Shown here one piece after another: positions 1-8,407 of a stretch of 64,000 nucleotides of DNA. Location: positions 558,001 to 622,000 of the forward strand of contig NZ_JADBEK010000001.1 of assembly GCF_014873145.1 (NCBI RefSeq), given 5' to 3'. Below the pieces are notes generated by a model that was not told the origin of the DNA, searched no databases, and saw only the letters and a list, made by a program, of their open reading frames with translations. The stretch's first letter is position 1. Each line of letters opens with the position of its first letter. The DNA is from Nonomuraea angiospora (GTDB lineage Bacteria > Actinomycetota > Actinomycetes > Streptosporangiales > Streptosporangiaceae). The translations under genes were made by a program, and so were the position numbers.

Positions 1-29
1 GGCATCCCCGTATCTGACGCGTATCGAGG

Positions 30-704
30 TCAGAGGCTTGCGGTGTAGTGATGAGGGAGGTCCCACAAGGACGGGAGGCTGGGCGTCTGCCAGAAGGGGT
101 CGGGTTTGTAGTCGATCCATCGGCCGTCGAAGGGCGGAAGGCCCTGGGAGGCCATGCGTGTGAGTTCCTGAGCGTGTAGTCGGATCTGCTGCTCTTGCAC
201 CGCGCTGAACATGCCTTGCTCGACTACGGCGCGCAGTTCGTCCTCATCCTTCCACGTGGATGACAGATCGGGAGAGATGAGAACGTCCAGGATTCGGTCG
301 GCGGTGTCGATCCCGTAGACGGGGCTGGGGCCGGGTGTCTCCCATCGGATCTGTGGCGCCTCGAGGTTTCCGTACCAGTGGGAGAATTGCCCATCTTCGG
401 TGAAGAACCAGGAGATCGACCATTCCCGATCGGTTGGCACGAAACGGATCGCGCCGGGCCCGCGCCAGGTGCCGAGTCGTCGGACTGTAGGCACTGTGAA
501 GCGTTCTTCAATGGAGATATCCCGTAGGTCGCCACCCTGCTGCGGACAGGAGCGGATCATGGGAGAGCCGGGCGGGATCCACAGCACGAGTCCGTCGGGC
601 GAATCCTCGATGAGGATTCCCGCATTAACGAAACGCGCCCTTCCGCTCCTTCCGTAGCGGTACAGAACGGTGGAGCCTGGTTTCCAGCTGCCTGTCGTAG
701 CCAT
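30..704 (-). CDS. DUF402 domain protein
   Basis: A 224-residue protein resembling the DUF402/FomD family, several members of which hydrolyse nucleoside di/triphosphates or nucleotide-linked intermediates. The central part (roughly residues 90-180) has the family layout: a W-x-I-x-W strand, F-x-x-W-Y-x-N-L-x-x-P, a G-I-D-T-x-D-x-x-L-D-V segment, then the acidic W-K-D-E-D-E-L stretch that usually binds divalent metal. The ATG at 702-704 follows an AGGA-containing purine stretch. It lies 12 bases downstream of the methyltransferase stop in the same direction, so it may be the last gene of the left-arm operon or an unrelated neighbour. The family call rests on motif layout only; the substrate is unknown. 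Confidence 0.6.
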   Translation of the reverse strand: MATTGSWKPGSTVLYRYGRSGRARFVNAGILIEDSPDGLVLWIPPGSPMIRSCPQQGGDLRDISIEERFTVPTVRRLGTWRGPGAIRFVPTDREWSISWFFTEDGQFSHWYGNLEAPQIRWETPGPSPVYGIDTADRILDVLISPDLSSTWKDEDELRAVVEQGMFSAVQEQQIRLHAQELTRMASQGLPPFDGRWIDYKPDPFWQTPSLPSLWDLPHHYTASL

Positions 705-716
705 CCCTCTTCCTGG

Positions 717-1580
717 CTAACCCTGTCCCTTGCGCACCAGATAGCCTATGCCCCACGGCCGGATGACGAGTTCCATGGCGGCGTACCTGTCGAGGGGATC
801 CACCACGGACGACGCGATCAACTGGGCCAGGGCGGGTTCCAGTTCGACGGCTTCCAGCGTCGGTACGGCGGTTATGGTAAAGCCGGTGCCGCGCAGCAGT
901 TCGGCGGCGTCCCGGATCGAGTAATGGTCGGCGATGGGATTGACGTAGCGATCCATGTATCGGGCCTTCCGCTCGTCGTCCCGGGTCCAGGCCGGGTCGT
1001 CGCCGGCCCAGTCCAGGAGATCCCGTTCTTCCGCGGCGTACAGGCTCGAGTAGGCGGGGCGTACGGTCTCCAGTATGGCGAGCAGGTCCTCCACGGGACG
1101 GTTCTCGGCGCCGAATATGGCAAGGAGTTCGCGGATCTGGGCGATCTCGACGCGACCGTGCCGCGAATAGAGCCAGATGTATCCGGCCATATCCTGGCTC
1201 GTCGCCGCATAGATGTTTCTGAGGGCTGCCGCGGGATCGTTCATGTGGTGCAGGACGCCCTGGCAGAAGATGAAATCGAAGACGTCGCCCCCGCCGGGCA
1301 CCTCGGTCTCGAGATCGAGCACTTCGAAAGTGACGTTCGGCAGGCCACCGTGCCTCTGCCGGGCCAGCTCGATGGAGGCGGTCGAGCGGTCGACGGCGAG
1401 CACCGACGCCTCGGGGAAGTGCATCGCCAGTTGGCAGGTCATGGCGCCGGTGCCGCAGCCGGCGTCGAGGATGCGGTGCGGTGAAAGCGACTCGAAGAAG
1501 TGCCGGAGTTCCTTCTCGTAGAGGCCACCGTGATTGCCGTGCATCGGATAGGGATTGTCAATGTAGAAAGAATTGGTCAT
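717..1580 (-). CDS. SAM-dependent class I methyltransferase
   Basis: A 287-residue class I methyltransferase. Residues about 30-45 hold motif I (ILDAGCGTGAM), followed by the acidic loop ending strand beta-2 (AVDRS) and a motif IV-like segment (FDFIFCQGVLHHM). The start chosen is the ATG at 1578-1580, preceded by GGGAG; a longer open frame upstream has no ribosome site and overlaps the transporter gene. It starts 19 bases after the MFS stop, so it is probably the last gene of the MurA/MurB operon. The C-terminal half carries many Asp/Glu and Arg residues and no recognised second domain. The methyl acceptor is unknown; a small amino-sugar-derived product is plausible from context. Confidence 0.8.
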   Translation of the reverse strand: MTNSFYIDNPYPMHGNHGGLYEKELRHFFESLSPHRILDAGCGTGAMTCQLAMHFPEASVLAVDRSTASIELARQRHGGLPNVTFEVLDLETEVPGGGDVFDFIFCQGVLHHMNDPAAALRNIYAATSQDMAGYIWLYSRHGRVEIAQIRELLAIFGAENRPVEDLLAILETVRPAYSSLYAAEERDLLDWAGDDPAWTRDDERKARYMDRYVNPIADHYSIRDAAELLRGTGFTITAVPTLEAVELEPALAQLIASSVVDPLDRYAAMELVIRPWGIGYLVRKGQG

Positions 1581-1599
1581 TTCCCGCTCCCTTGGTTCA

Positions 1600-2853
1600 T
1601 CACGTCTGGGCGCGCGACTTGCGGACCCATCGGAAGATCTGAAGGCCGGCAAAGAGGAAGAGCACGAGTTGTGAGCTGAGGGCCAAGGCGAAGGCCGCAT
1701 TGACCGGGAGACCGTTCCGCTGGCCGAGGTCCAGCAGCCACCCGATGGAAAGGATCGTGAGTAGGGCGGCGACATAACCGCCGAGGTTCGCCATGGCGGC
1801 CGCGGTCGCCACCCGTGTGGCGTCGTTGGAGGTGCGGGCGACGTCCACGCCGAGCATGGTCGCGGGGCCGCACAGACCGAGCACCAGGACCAGGGCCACG
1901 ACCGCGGCGCTGGGAGCTCGGCCGGGCCAGAGCAGAAGCACCACCCACATGAGGCACACCAGCGTGATCACGAGTCCGCTCAATCGGATCCGCAGCTCGG
2001 GACGTCGTGATGCGAGCAGGCCGAACAGCGGTCCCGTGATCATGTTGGTCAGGATCAGCACGGTGAGCAGCCGGCTCGCGGAGTCGGCGCCCAGTCCCTG
2101 AGCCCGGGTCAAATACGGATATCCCCACAATGTCGAGAAGGAGACGAAGGAGAAGGCGGACGCGATGACCATCCACATCCCCAAGCGGGTGCCGGGTACG
2201 AGCCACACGCTCCGCAGATCGCGGAAGAGCCCGGGCAGGACCGACGGGGATCGAGGGGCGGGAGGATCACTCGTCACCGTGAGGAGTACCACGACGCCGA
2301 GACAGATCGTCGCCACGCCCGTGCTGAGAAAAGTAGGGGTCCAGCCTATCGTCGTCAGTGCGAGCGACAAGGGGATCGTGCTGATCAGGCTGCCCGCCAT
2401 CCCGATCACTGACATCAGCTGGACCTGCAGAGCCACCCGGTTCGAGGCGTTCCACGCGGTGATGAGGCGAAGGCCTCCCATGAACGTGAGCGCGTCTCCC
2501 ACGCCGAGAATCCCCCTGGCGAGCAAGGCCAGCGGGTAGGCAGTGGCGAGCGAGAACCCGATCTGGCCGCCACCGATGAGCACCATGGCCACCAAGAGCG
2601 TTCTCCGGGGCCCGAGCCGGTCGGCGGCCAGTCCTGCCGGCAACTGCAGGATGGCGTAGGCGAGCAATTGGTAGACCGCCAGCAACGACAGGGCACCGGG
2701 ACCGATCTGGAACCTCTGCTCGGCCAGGTCCACGGCCACGGTAAGGCTGGTGCGGTGGAACATCGCAGTGGCGTAGATCAGCGAGGCCAGGCCCCACATG
2801 ATCCAGCCGCGCCTGGCGGACTGGGGCGAGGTCCTGAGGGCGGGTGTCGTCAT
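1600..2853 (-). CDS. MFS family transporter
   Basis: A 417-residue polytopic membrane protein with about twelve hydrophobic segments and a central hydrophilic loop near residues 195-215. The first half holds the major facilitator loop signature (A-D-R-L-G-P-R-R after TM2), and the N-terminus begins with a typical positive-inside segment before TM1. Its ATG overlaps the stop of the HAD gene as ATGA, so the two are probably translationally coupled. In a biosynthetic operon it is most simply an exporter of the product or a shunt intermediate. Import of cell-wall sugars (as by AmpG) is possible but no sequence feature shows it. Confidence 0.82.
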   Translation of the reverse strand: MTTPALRTSPQSARRGWIMWGLASLIYATAMFHRTSLTVAVDLAEQRFQIGPGALSLLAVYQLLAYAILQLPAGLAADRLGPRRTLLVAMVLIGGGQIGFSLATAYPLALLARGILGVGDALTFMGGLRLITAWNASNRVALQVQLMSVIGMAGSLISTIPLSLALTTIGWTPTFLSTGVATICLGVVVLLTVTSDPPAPRSPSVLPGLFRDLRSVWLVPGTRLGMWMVIASAFSFVSFSTLWGYPYLTRAQGLGADSASRLLTVLILTNMITGPLFGLLASRRPELRIRLSGLVITLVCLMWVVLLLWPGRAPSAAVVALVLVLGLCGPATMLGVDVARTSNDATRVATAAAMANLGGYVAALLTILSIGWLLDLGQRNGLPVNAAFALALSSQLVLFLFAGLQIFRWVRKSRAQT

Positions 2854-3491
2854 GTAACAGGACCGCGGGATAGTTCACGATAGGGACGTATGTCCACCGC
2901 CACCATGCCCGCGCGCCGCGCCGCCTCAAAGCCGAGATCGGTGTCTTCCAGCACGACACAGGTGTGGGGCGGAGCAGCGAGTCGGTCAGCCGCGGCAAGG
3001 AAGAGATCGGGCGCCGGTTTGCCGCGCGCGACATGCTCCCGGGTGATCACCACGTTGAACAACCCGGCCAGCCCGCCGCCGGTCAGCAGCGCGCTTGCCA
3101 CCGGCTGGCTGCTCCCGGTGGCCACGGCCGCGGGTAAGCGCGGCTCCAGTCCGTGCGCCCATCGCGCCAGCGCCGCTACCGGCTCGATCACGGGTGCCAG
3201 CGCAGCCTGCTCGATGACCGCCCGCTCGCCGAGCTCCTTGAACCGCTCGGGGGACATGCCCCTCGGCAGCCGCCCGTGGTCCGCGAGTAACCGGACCCAG
3301 TCGGTGAACGCGGTCCCCTGAGGGGGACGAGGGACCCCCGTCAGATCGATGTCGTGGGTTGCGAGGATCATGCCGAGGGCCGCGCGGTTGACCGACCTGG
3401 TGTCGACCAGGGTGCCGTCGAGGTCGAAAATCAGACCACCGATTTGGTCGAGGGACAGCGGGAGCGTGATCGGCGTAGCGGTGCTCTCCAT
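2850..3491 (-). CDS. HAD-superfamily phosphatase (phosphoglycolate phosphatase-like)
   Basis: A 213-residue haloacid dehalogenase-type hydrolase. Motif I (DLDGTLVD, about residues 23-30) carries the nucleophile Asp and the +2 general acid Asp. Motif II is the Thr/Ser in AVATGSS, motif III the Lys in RGKPAPD, and motif IV the acidic pair in VLEDTDLG. The alpha-helical cap between motifs I and II is typical of subfamily I. The ATG at 3489-3491 is preceded by AAGGAG, which overlaps the MurB stop codon, so expression is probably coupled. The likely substrate is a phosphorylated sugar or nucleotide intermediate of the neighbouring MurA/MurB pathway; that assignment is inference. Confidence 0.8.
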   Translation of the reverse strand: MESTATPITLPLSLDQIGGLIFDLDGTLVDTRSVNRAALGMILATHDIDLTGVPRPPQGTAFTDWVRLLADHGRLPRGMSPERFKELGERAVIEQAALAPVIEPVAALARWAHGLEPRLPAAVATGSSQPVASALLTGGGLAGLFNVVITREHVARGKPAPDLFLAAADRLAAPPHTCVVLEDTDLGFEAARRAGMVAVDIRPYRELSRGPVT

Positions 3492-3500
3492 GCATTCTCC

Positions 3501-4568
3501 TTATGTGTCCATGACGCCGATGAAGCGAGGCTCCGGCATCAGCGTCACGCCGAAGAGCTCGCGGACTTGCTCGACGATGGTCCTGGCGGCGAAGGCGATG
3601 TCCGCGGCTGTCGTGCCGTCGTCCGCGACGAGGGCGAGCGTGTGCTTACGGGAGATGCGGGCCGAACGGAAACGTTGGCCGCGCTGGAACCCGGCCTTCT
3701 CCATCAGCCATCCCGCACTGGTGCGGACGTGACCGTCGCTCCCGGACAGCGCAGGAGGCTCGTGGCCGGTCAACGCGATCACTCGCCGTTTCACTTCTGC
3801 CCAGGCCCCTGCCGAGAGGAGGGGGTTGAGGAAGAAGGAGCCCGCGGACCTGCTTTCGGGATCTGCCGGGTCCACCACCATCCCTTTGCGGCGCCGGATC
3901 GCCAGGATGGCCGGCACGAGCTCCGAGATCGGCACCCGCGCGCCGAGGCCGGTCCCCAGCTCGACGGCCACCTGATCGTAGGTGATCGGTTCGCTCACGA
4001 AGCCGCGGCTCAGCCGGAAGGACACCGACATCACGGTGTGGCGATCCGGGTTCTCCTTGAACAGGCTCGACCGGTACCCGAAGCGGCACTCGGCCGGGGT
4101 GAGCTGCCGGCGTCCCCGCCTGGCCCAGTCCCAGACCTCGACCCTGGTGATGGTCTGCGCAACCTCCTGGCCGTACGCTCCCACGTTCTGGATGGGGAGC
4201 GCGCCCACGGTGCCGGGGATGCCCGCGAGGCACTCCAGGCCGGAAAACCCTTCGGCCACCACGAAGTCGATCAGGCGGGCGAACGGCTCGCCGGCCGCGA
4301 CGGTGACTTCGGCCGTGGAGTCGTCGATGACGGAGACCACCAGCCCTCGGGTCCTCATGAGCAGCACCGCATGCGGGTAGCCTTGATCGGAGACGACGAC
4401 GTTGCTGCCTTCGCCCAGGGTCAGCGGGGGAGGGCCGGGGCTGGTCATGGCGTGGTCGATGAGGTCGTCCGGTGTACGGATCTCCAACAGCCTGTCGCAC
4501 GGACCGCCGACACCGAAGGTGGTGAGTGGTCCTAAGGGCACGCCGGCGGTGGTGGACTGTCCACTCAT
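3501..4568 (-). CDS. murB: MurB-like UDP-N-acetylenolpyruvoylglucosamine reductase
   Basis: A 355-residue FAD enzyme of the MurB family, which reduces UDP-GlcNAc-enolpyruvate to UDP-MurNAc using NADPH. Visible landmarks are the N-terminal TTFGVGG, the FAD loop LGEGSNVVVSD (about 51-61), the segment LAGIPGTVGALPIQNVGAYG (about 114-133), the Arg of FGYRSSLF (Arg166) and the proton-donor Ser in SAGSFFLNP (Ser244). All catalytic residues that can be placed are present, so the enzyme looks functional. Its ATG overlaps the stop of the serine hydrolase gene by four bases. A MurB next to a MurA in a secondary-metabolite operon is unusual; it may supply a dedicated muramyl nucleotide or be a spare copy of a drug target. 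Confidence 0.93.
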   Translation of the reverse strand: MSGQSTTAGVPLGPLTTFGVGGPCDRLLEIRTPDDLIDHAMTSPGPPPLTLGEGSNVVVSDQGYPHAVLLMRTRGLVVSVIDDSTAEVTVAAGEPFARLIDFVVAEGFSGLECLAGIPGTVGALPIQNVGAYGQEVAQTITRVEVWDWARRGRRQLTPAECRFGYRSSLFKENPDRHTVMSVSFRLSRGFVSEPITYDQVAVELGTGLGARVPISELVPAILAIRRRKGMVVDPADPESRSAGSFFLNPLLSAGAWAEVKRRVIALTGHEPPALSGSDGHVRTSAGWLMEKAGFQRGQRFRSARISRKHTLALVADDGTTAADIAFAARTIVEQVRELFGVTLMPEPRFIGVMDT

Positions 4569-5584
4569 CGTTCCGCCAGCCCCTTGATGTTTTGTCGCAG
4601 CGCCGCCAGGCCCCGCCGGTCTCTCGAGTTGTACACCGCGTTGGACAGCACCGTGACATACGCCGCCTTCTCCTTGAAGACGAATATGCTGCTTCCTGTG
4701 AAGCCGTGGTGGTACATGGTGCGGCCGTCGTCCGACAGCAGCCAGGCCAGGCCGCGATGTTCGTCGCCGCCGGCATGGACCTGGATGCTCTGCTCGACGT
4801 AGCGGGCGAAGCCCGTGTCCGTCCAGTCGTCGGTGAGCACCCGTCGGCAGAACGCGGCCAGGTCGCGTGCCGTGGTGAAGACTCCGGCATGGCCTGCGAC
4901 CCCTCCCATCTGCGCGGCGTTCTCGTCGTGAACGACACCCCAGACAGGACGGGTGCCCGGGAGCCTGGTTTCTGTCGGGGCGACGGCGGGTGAGGCGGCG
5001 AGGGGACCGAAGCTCGTGTCGTTCATCGACCAGGGCTGCCAGACCCGCTCGGACATCAGCTGATCGAGCGGGCGCTTGTACAGCCTCTCGAGGAGCAGTC
5101 CGAGCAGCACGAAGCCTCTGTTGACGTACCGGTAGGAGGCGCCGGGCGGCGTGTCCAGCGGTTCGGAAAGAATCAGCTCCACGAGGTCGCGCCCCGAGCC
5201 GACGTAACGGTCGAACCGGGTCGCCGCCATGAGGCCGCTGGTGTGCGAAAGGATCTGCCGAGTGGTCACGACCGATCCCGGCAGGGACTCTTCGCCGAAA
5301 TACTCGCCGACAGGCGTGTCGAGGTCGAGGTCGTTGGCGGCGACGGCCTGGCCGACTCCGACCCAGGTCGCGACGATTTTCGTGAGCGAGGCGATATCGA
5401 ACAGCACGGTCTCGTGCGGAGGAAGGTCGACCAAGCCTGGTGCGATCACCCCGTGTGTCAGCACTCGCGTTCGCTCGACTGTGCCCACGATGGCGACGGC
5501 ACCGGGTGCGCCACCACTCGCGACCAATTCGTCAAGCCACGAAGAGACGGACTCCGCCGCCAGGTCCAGCCACTTTCCTGTCAT
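4565..5584 (-). CDS. Serine hydrolase, beta-lactamase / class C PBP fold
   Basis: A 339-residue serine hydrolase of the beta-lactamase (PF00144) family. The SxxK motif is S-L-T-K at residues 66-69. The second motif is Y-x-N in SYRYVNRGF (near 150), and HHGFTG near residue 286 is in the place of the KTG/HTG box. No signal peptide is visible, so it is probably cytoplasmic, unlike penicillin-binding proteins or secreted beta-lactamases. Members include esterases, D-aminopeptidases and acyltransferases. The ATG at 5582-5584 has GGAG nine bases upstream. It sits between MurA and MurB in one operon, suggesting hydrolysis or transacylation of a muramyl-type intermediate, but the substrate is not known. 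Confidence 0.82.
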   Translation of the reverse strand: MTGKWLDLAAESVSSWLDELVASGGAPGAVAIVGTVERTRVLTHGVIAPGLVDLPPHETVLFDIASLTKIVATWVGVGQAVAANDLDLDTPVGEYFGEESLPGSVVTTRQILSHTSGLMAATRFDRYVGSGRDLVELILSEPLDTPPGASYRYVNRGFVLLGLLLERLYKRPLDQLMSERVWQPWSMNDTSFGPLAASPAVAPTETRLPGTRPVWGVVHDENAAQMGGVAGHAGVFTTARDLAAFCRRVLTDDWTDTGFARYVEQSIQVHAGGDEHRGLAWLLSDDGRTMYHHGFTGSSIFVFKEKAAYVTVLSNAVYNSRDRRGLAALRQNIKGLAER

Positions 5585-5598
5585 GTGTTCAATCTCCG

Positions 5599-6870
5599 CT
5601 AGAGGTCAGAAAAAGAGATGTCTGCCCCGAGATTCGCCAGCTTCGGGACGAGAGAACTATATCCGCGATTCAGGTGAAAGACGCCGGATATGTGGGAGGT
5701 CCCTGCAGCGGTCAGAGCGGCCAGTAATAATGCCGTGACGCAGCGGATGTCCACTCCGGTCGCGCGGGTCCCCGCTAGTACGCGTGGGCCGCGCACGGTC
5801 AGCGTATTGCCATTCTCGCGAATATCGGCGCCGAATTCACGAAGGCCGGCGACATGGGTGGCGCGTTTCGGGTAGACAGCCTCCGTGATGGTGCTCTGCC
5901 CGTCCGCCAGCGTGAGCAACGCCGTCATCTGAGGCTGCAGGTCGGTGGGGAATCCCGGGTGCGGGGCGGTGGCGAAGTCGGTGGCCCTGAGGTCATGCCT
6001 CCGGGCGACGGCAACCCCTCCGGGAATGTCCGACATCTCGATGCCGACGGCATTGACGGCATCGTGGAAGGCCGACGGAAAATCCGCGAGCCGGGCGCCT
6101 TCCAGCGTGGTCCGGCCGTCGGTGGCGGCCGTGGCCATCACCAGCGTGCCGGCCTCCAGCCGATCAACGGGCACCGTGTAGTCCGCGGCGCGCAGGCCGT
6201 CCACGCCCTGGATCTCAATGCGTCCATCGTGCTGGACGGTGATGTCGGCCCCGGCCCTGTTGAGGAATTCGATCGTGTGCATCACCTCGGGCTCGATACT
6301 CGCGTCCGTCAGCACAGACCTTCCGCTCGCTGTCACCGCGAGGAAGAGAGCGGTCACGGTGGCCCCCAGACTGGGCCCGAAGGCGGTGTCCAACGATGCG
6401 GAGAACGCCTGGGGCCGCCCCGCGGCCAGCGTGGCCTCCACCCGGCCGGCGTGAAGCGTGATGTCGGCGCCGGCCGCGGCCATCACCGCCAGGTGCCGAT
6501 CGATGGGGCGGTCGCAGAACGCGTCACCTCCCGGCAGCGGGAAAGTCGCCTGCCCGGCGCGGACGAGCACGGCCGCGCCGAAGCACGCGGTCGGGCGGAT
6601 CCGGCCGCCCAGCTCGGCCGGGATCATTGCGCTGATCTTCCCTGCGGCTTTCGTCTTCAACCTCTGGTCGTCGTAGTCGGCGTCCGCGCCCAGGCTCCGC
6701 AACAGTTCCGCGCAGACGTGCGTGTCGATGATGTCCGGGGCGTTGGACAGCTCGACCACGTCCGGTATGAGGAGTGACGCTGCGTAGAGGTGCAGGGCGA
6801 TGTTCTTGGACCCCTGCACCAGGCATCGGCCGTGCAGCGGCCGGCCGCCGTTTACCAGGAGTCGGTTCAT
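5599..6870 (-). CDS. murA: MurA-like UDP-N-acetylglucosamine 1-carboxyvinyltransferase with Asp at the Cys115 position
   Basis: A 423-residue enolpyruvyl transferase of the EPSP-synthase fold. MurA transfers the enolpyruvyl group of PEP to UDP-GlcNAc. The Lys of GSKN (Lys22), an Arg near 92 in RIRPTACF, and the Asp of GFPTDLQPQ (Asp310) match the expected active site. The loop that in E. coli reads PGGC reads PGGD here (Asp116), a substitution known to give fosfomycin insensitivity while keeping activity (as in mycobacterial MurA). The ATG at 6868-6870 follows AGGTGAG; a GTG at 6877-6879 overlapping the upstream TGA is an alternative. It is the third enzyme of a murA-murB-type set, either biosynthetic or for self-resistance. 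Confidence 0.92.
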   Translation of the reverse strand: MNRLLVNGGRPLHGRCLVQGSKNIALHLYAASLLIPDVVELSNAPDIIDTHVCAELLRSLGADADYDDQRLKTKAAGKISAMIPAELGGRIRPTACFGAAVLVRAGQATFPLPGGDAFCDRPIDRHLAVMAAAGADITLHAGRVEATLAAGRPQAFSASLDTAFGPSLGATVTALFLAVTASGRSVLTDASIEPEVMHTIEFLNRAGADITVQHDGRIEIQGVDGLRAADYTVPVDRLEAGTLVMATAATDGRTTLEGARLADFPSAFHDAVNAVGIEMSDIPGGVAVARRHDLRATDFATAPHPGFPTDLQPQMTALLTLADGQSTITEAVYPKRATHVAGLREFGADIRENGNTLTVRGPRVLAGTRATGVDIRCVTALLLAALTAAGTSHISGVFHLNRGYSSLVPKLANLGADISFSDL

Positions 6871-6875
6871 GGCGC

Positions 6876-7595
6876 TCACCTGATTCTCGAGTCGGCGGGC
6901 AGAACGCCGCCGATCTGGTTCCTGGGATAGATCACGGTGCGTGGTCCGATCAGCGTGCCCGGCGACGTAGAGATCAGCGCGGGCAGTTGCGCGTGGTCAC
7001 CGATCACCGCACCGAACTTCGTGTAGCCGGTCGGCACCGGGTGCCCATCGACGTTCACCGAAATCTCGTCCACGGCAGGCTCCTGGACCGGCCGGTCGAC
7101 TCTGAGGTTGGTGGTGACGCACGAGCTCCCGATGTTCACGTGGTTGCCGACCACCGAATCGCCGATGAACACCATGTGCGTCGCCTGTGATTCGGACATG
7201 ACTATTGTTCGGGTTACCTCGGTGCAATGACCGATTTTGCAGCGCGGTCCGATAATGACGTTATCGCGTATATAGGCATGCGATCGGACGACGGAACCAG
7301 CGCAGATGAGCGCCGGCCCTTCGATGTAGGCGCCGGCCTCGACAACGGCGCCGCGCTGCACGATCACGTCGCCCTCCACATGCGCGGCGTGGTGCACGGA
7401 GCCGCGAATGTCGCGCCGCGCGCGGTCGCCCAGCCAATCCGTCATCGCCTGCTTGATGTGCAGCACGGAAGTGCAACTCTCGAAGAGATCGGCGAAGGGC
7501 AGATGCTTGACGTCGAAGTAGTACGAGATCTGGAGCTTCTCGAATACGAGATTCTCGGTAGTGTGTTGAGTCGTTCCAGGTAAATTCCCGCTCAC
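6876..7595 (-). CDS. Left-handed beta-helix (GlmU C-domain-like) acyltransferase-type protein
   Basis: A 239-residue protein with a hexapeptide-repeat left-handed beta-helix from about residue 50 onward. The repeats (I/V/L-G/A-x-x-x-x) run through VIVQRGAVVEAGAYI, LICAGSVVRSHAYI and VIIGPRCKIGHC. It resembles the C-terminal domain of GlmU and sugar-phosphate nucleotidyltransferases, but the nucleotidyltransferase domain is missing. The GTG at 7593-7595 is preceded by GGAG six bases upstream; an ATG at 7605-7607 is also in frame but lacks a good site. It is the first gene of the MurA/MurB operon, so N- or O-acylation of an amino-sugar nucleotide is a reasonable guess. The acyl donor is unknown. 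Confidence 0.75.
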   Translation of the reverse strand: MSGNLPGTTQHTTENLVFEKLQISYYFDVKHLPFADLFESCTSVLHIKQAMTDWLGDRARRDIRGSVHHAAHVEGDVIVQRGAVVEAGAYIEGPALICAGSVVRSHAYIRDNVIIGPRCKIGHCTEVTRTIVMSESQATHMVFIGDSVVGNHVNIGSSCVTTNLRVDRPVQEPAVDEISVNVDGHPVPTGYTKFGAVIGDHAQLPALISTSPGTLIGPRTVIYPRNQIGGVLPADSRIR

Positions 7596-7624
7596 GTGGC
7601 GCTCCATGGAGAAGAGGTTCTGCT

Positions 7625-8407
7625 ATGCGGCAGGTCGGACTGGTCGCGGAGGACGGCGTTCTGCTGGACGCTGTGTTGCATGAGCCGGCCGGTGAGCCGA
7701 GGGGAATGGTGGTCGCCCTTCACGGCATAACGGGGGACATGGAGGCGCGAGGAAAGTTCCCCCGGCTGGCGGACATTCTCGTGGCGGCAGGCTGCGCAAT
7801 GCTGAGGTTCTCCTTTCGCGGGCATGGAAGGAGCGGCGGAACGCCGGCGAACGTGACGATCGCGGGGGAGGTCCTGGATCTGCAGGCGGCGCTTGCCTAC
7901 GTGAGATCCCTGGGCGATCTGCCCTTGTCCCTCGTCGCGACCAGCTTCGGCGCAGTGAGCGCGACACTCTCGTTGCCCGATCTCGAAGGCCGGCTGACCG
8001 GACTGGTGCTCTGGTGCCCGGTCCTGGACCTTCGCCACACGTTTCTTGAGCCACAACTGCCGTGGGGACGGGCCAACTTCGGCCCTCAGCAGCAGCAACG
8101 CATGCTCGCGGACGGCGAGTTGCTGATTGATGGGAGATTCGCGATCGGACGTGCGTTGTGGGAGGAATTCGCGCTCCGCCGTCCGCTCGATCATCTGTTG
8201 AGCAGCTCGGTCCCTGCCCTCATCATCCACGGGGACCAGGACAGCTATGTTTCCTACGAGGTTGCGAGGGCCGCGTCCCGAGGCCGCGCCGCGTGTGAGT
8301 TCCGGACCATCTCCGGCGCGGAGCACGGTTTCGACACCCGCGAACGCGAGGATGAGGCGATCCTGGTGACAGCGGACTGGCTGCTGGGAAGGCACAACGC
8401 CTCATGA
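7625..8407 (+). CDS. Alpha/beta hydrolase
   Basis: A 260-residue alpha/beta hydrolase. The oxyanion region ALHGITGD (about 31-38) and FRGHGRSGG precede the nucleophile elbow, where the usual G-x-S-x-G reads A-T-S-F-G (Ser near 107). The acid is the Asp of IIHGDQDSYV and the His is in GAEHGF near residue 238. It is the only plus-strand gene in the first 15 kb. It starts 29 bases from the divergent LbH gene and its 3' end overlaps the 3' end of the carbamoyltransferase gene by six bases, so the two mRNAs are antisense at their ends. Likely roles are ester or thioester hydrolysis, or editing of ACP-bound chains. Confidence 0.83.
   Translation: MRQVGLVAEDGVLLDAVLHEPAGEPRGMVVALHGITGDMEARGKFPRLADILVAAGCAMLRFSFRGHGRSGGTPANVTIAGEVLDLQAALAYVRSLGDLPLSLVATSFGAVSATLSLPDLEGRLTGLVLWCPVLDLRHTFLEPQLPWGRANFGPQQQQRMLADGELLIDGRFAIGRALWEEFALRRPLDHLLSSSVPALIIHGDQDSYVSYEVARAASRGRAACEFRTISGAEHGFDTREREDEAILVTADWLLGRHNAS

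Noticed and set aside
3354..4535. A 393-codon plus-strand open frame opposite MurB
   Set aside because: It is antisense to a well-recognised MurB and shows only low-complexity Arg/Gly/Asp/His-rich sequence.
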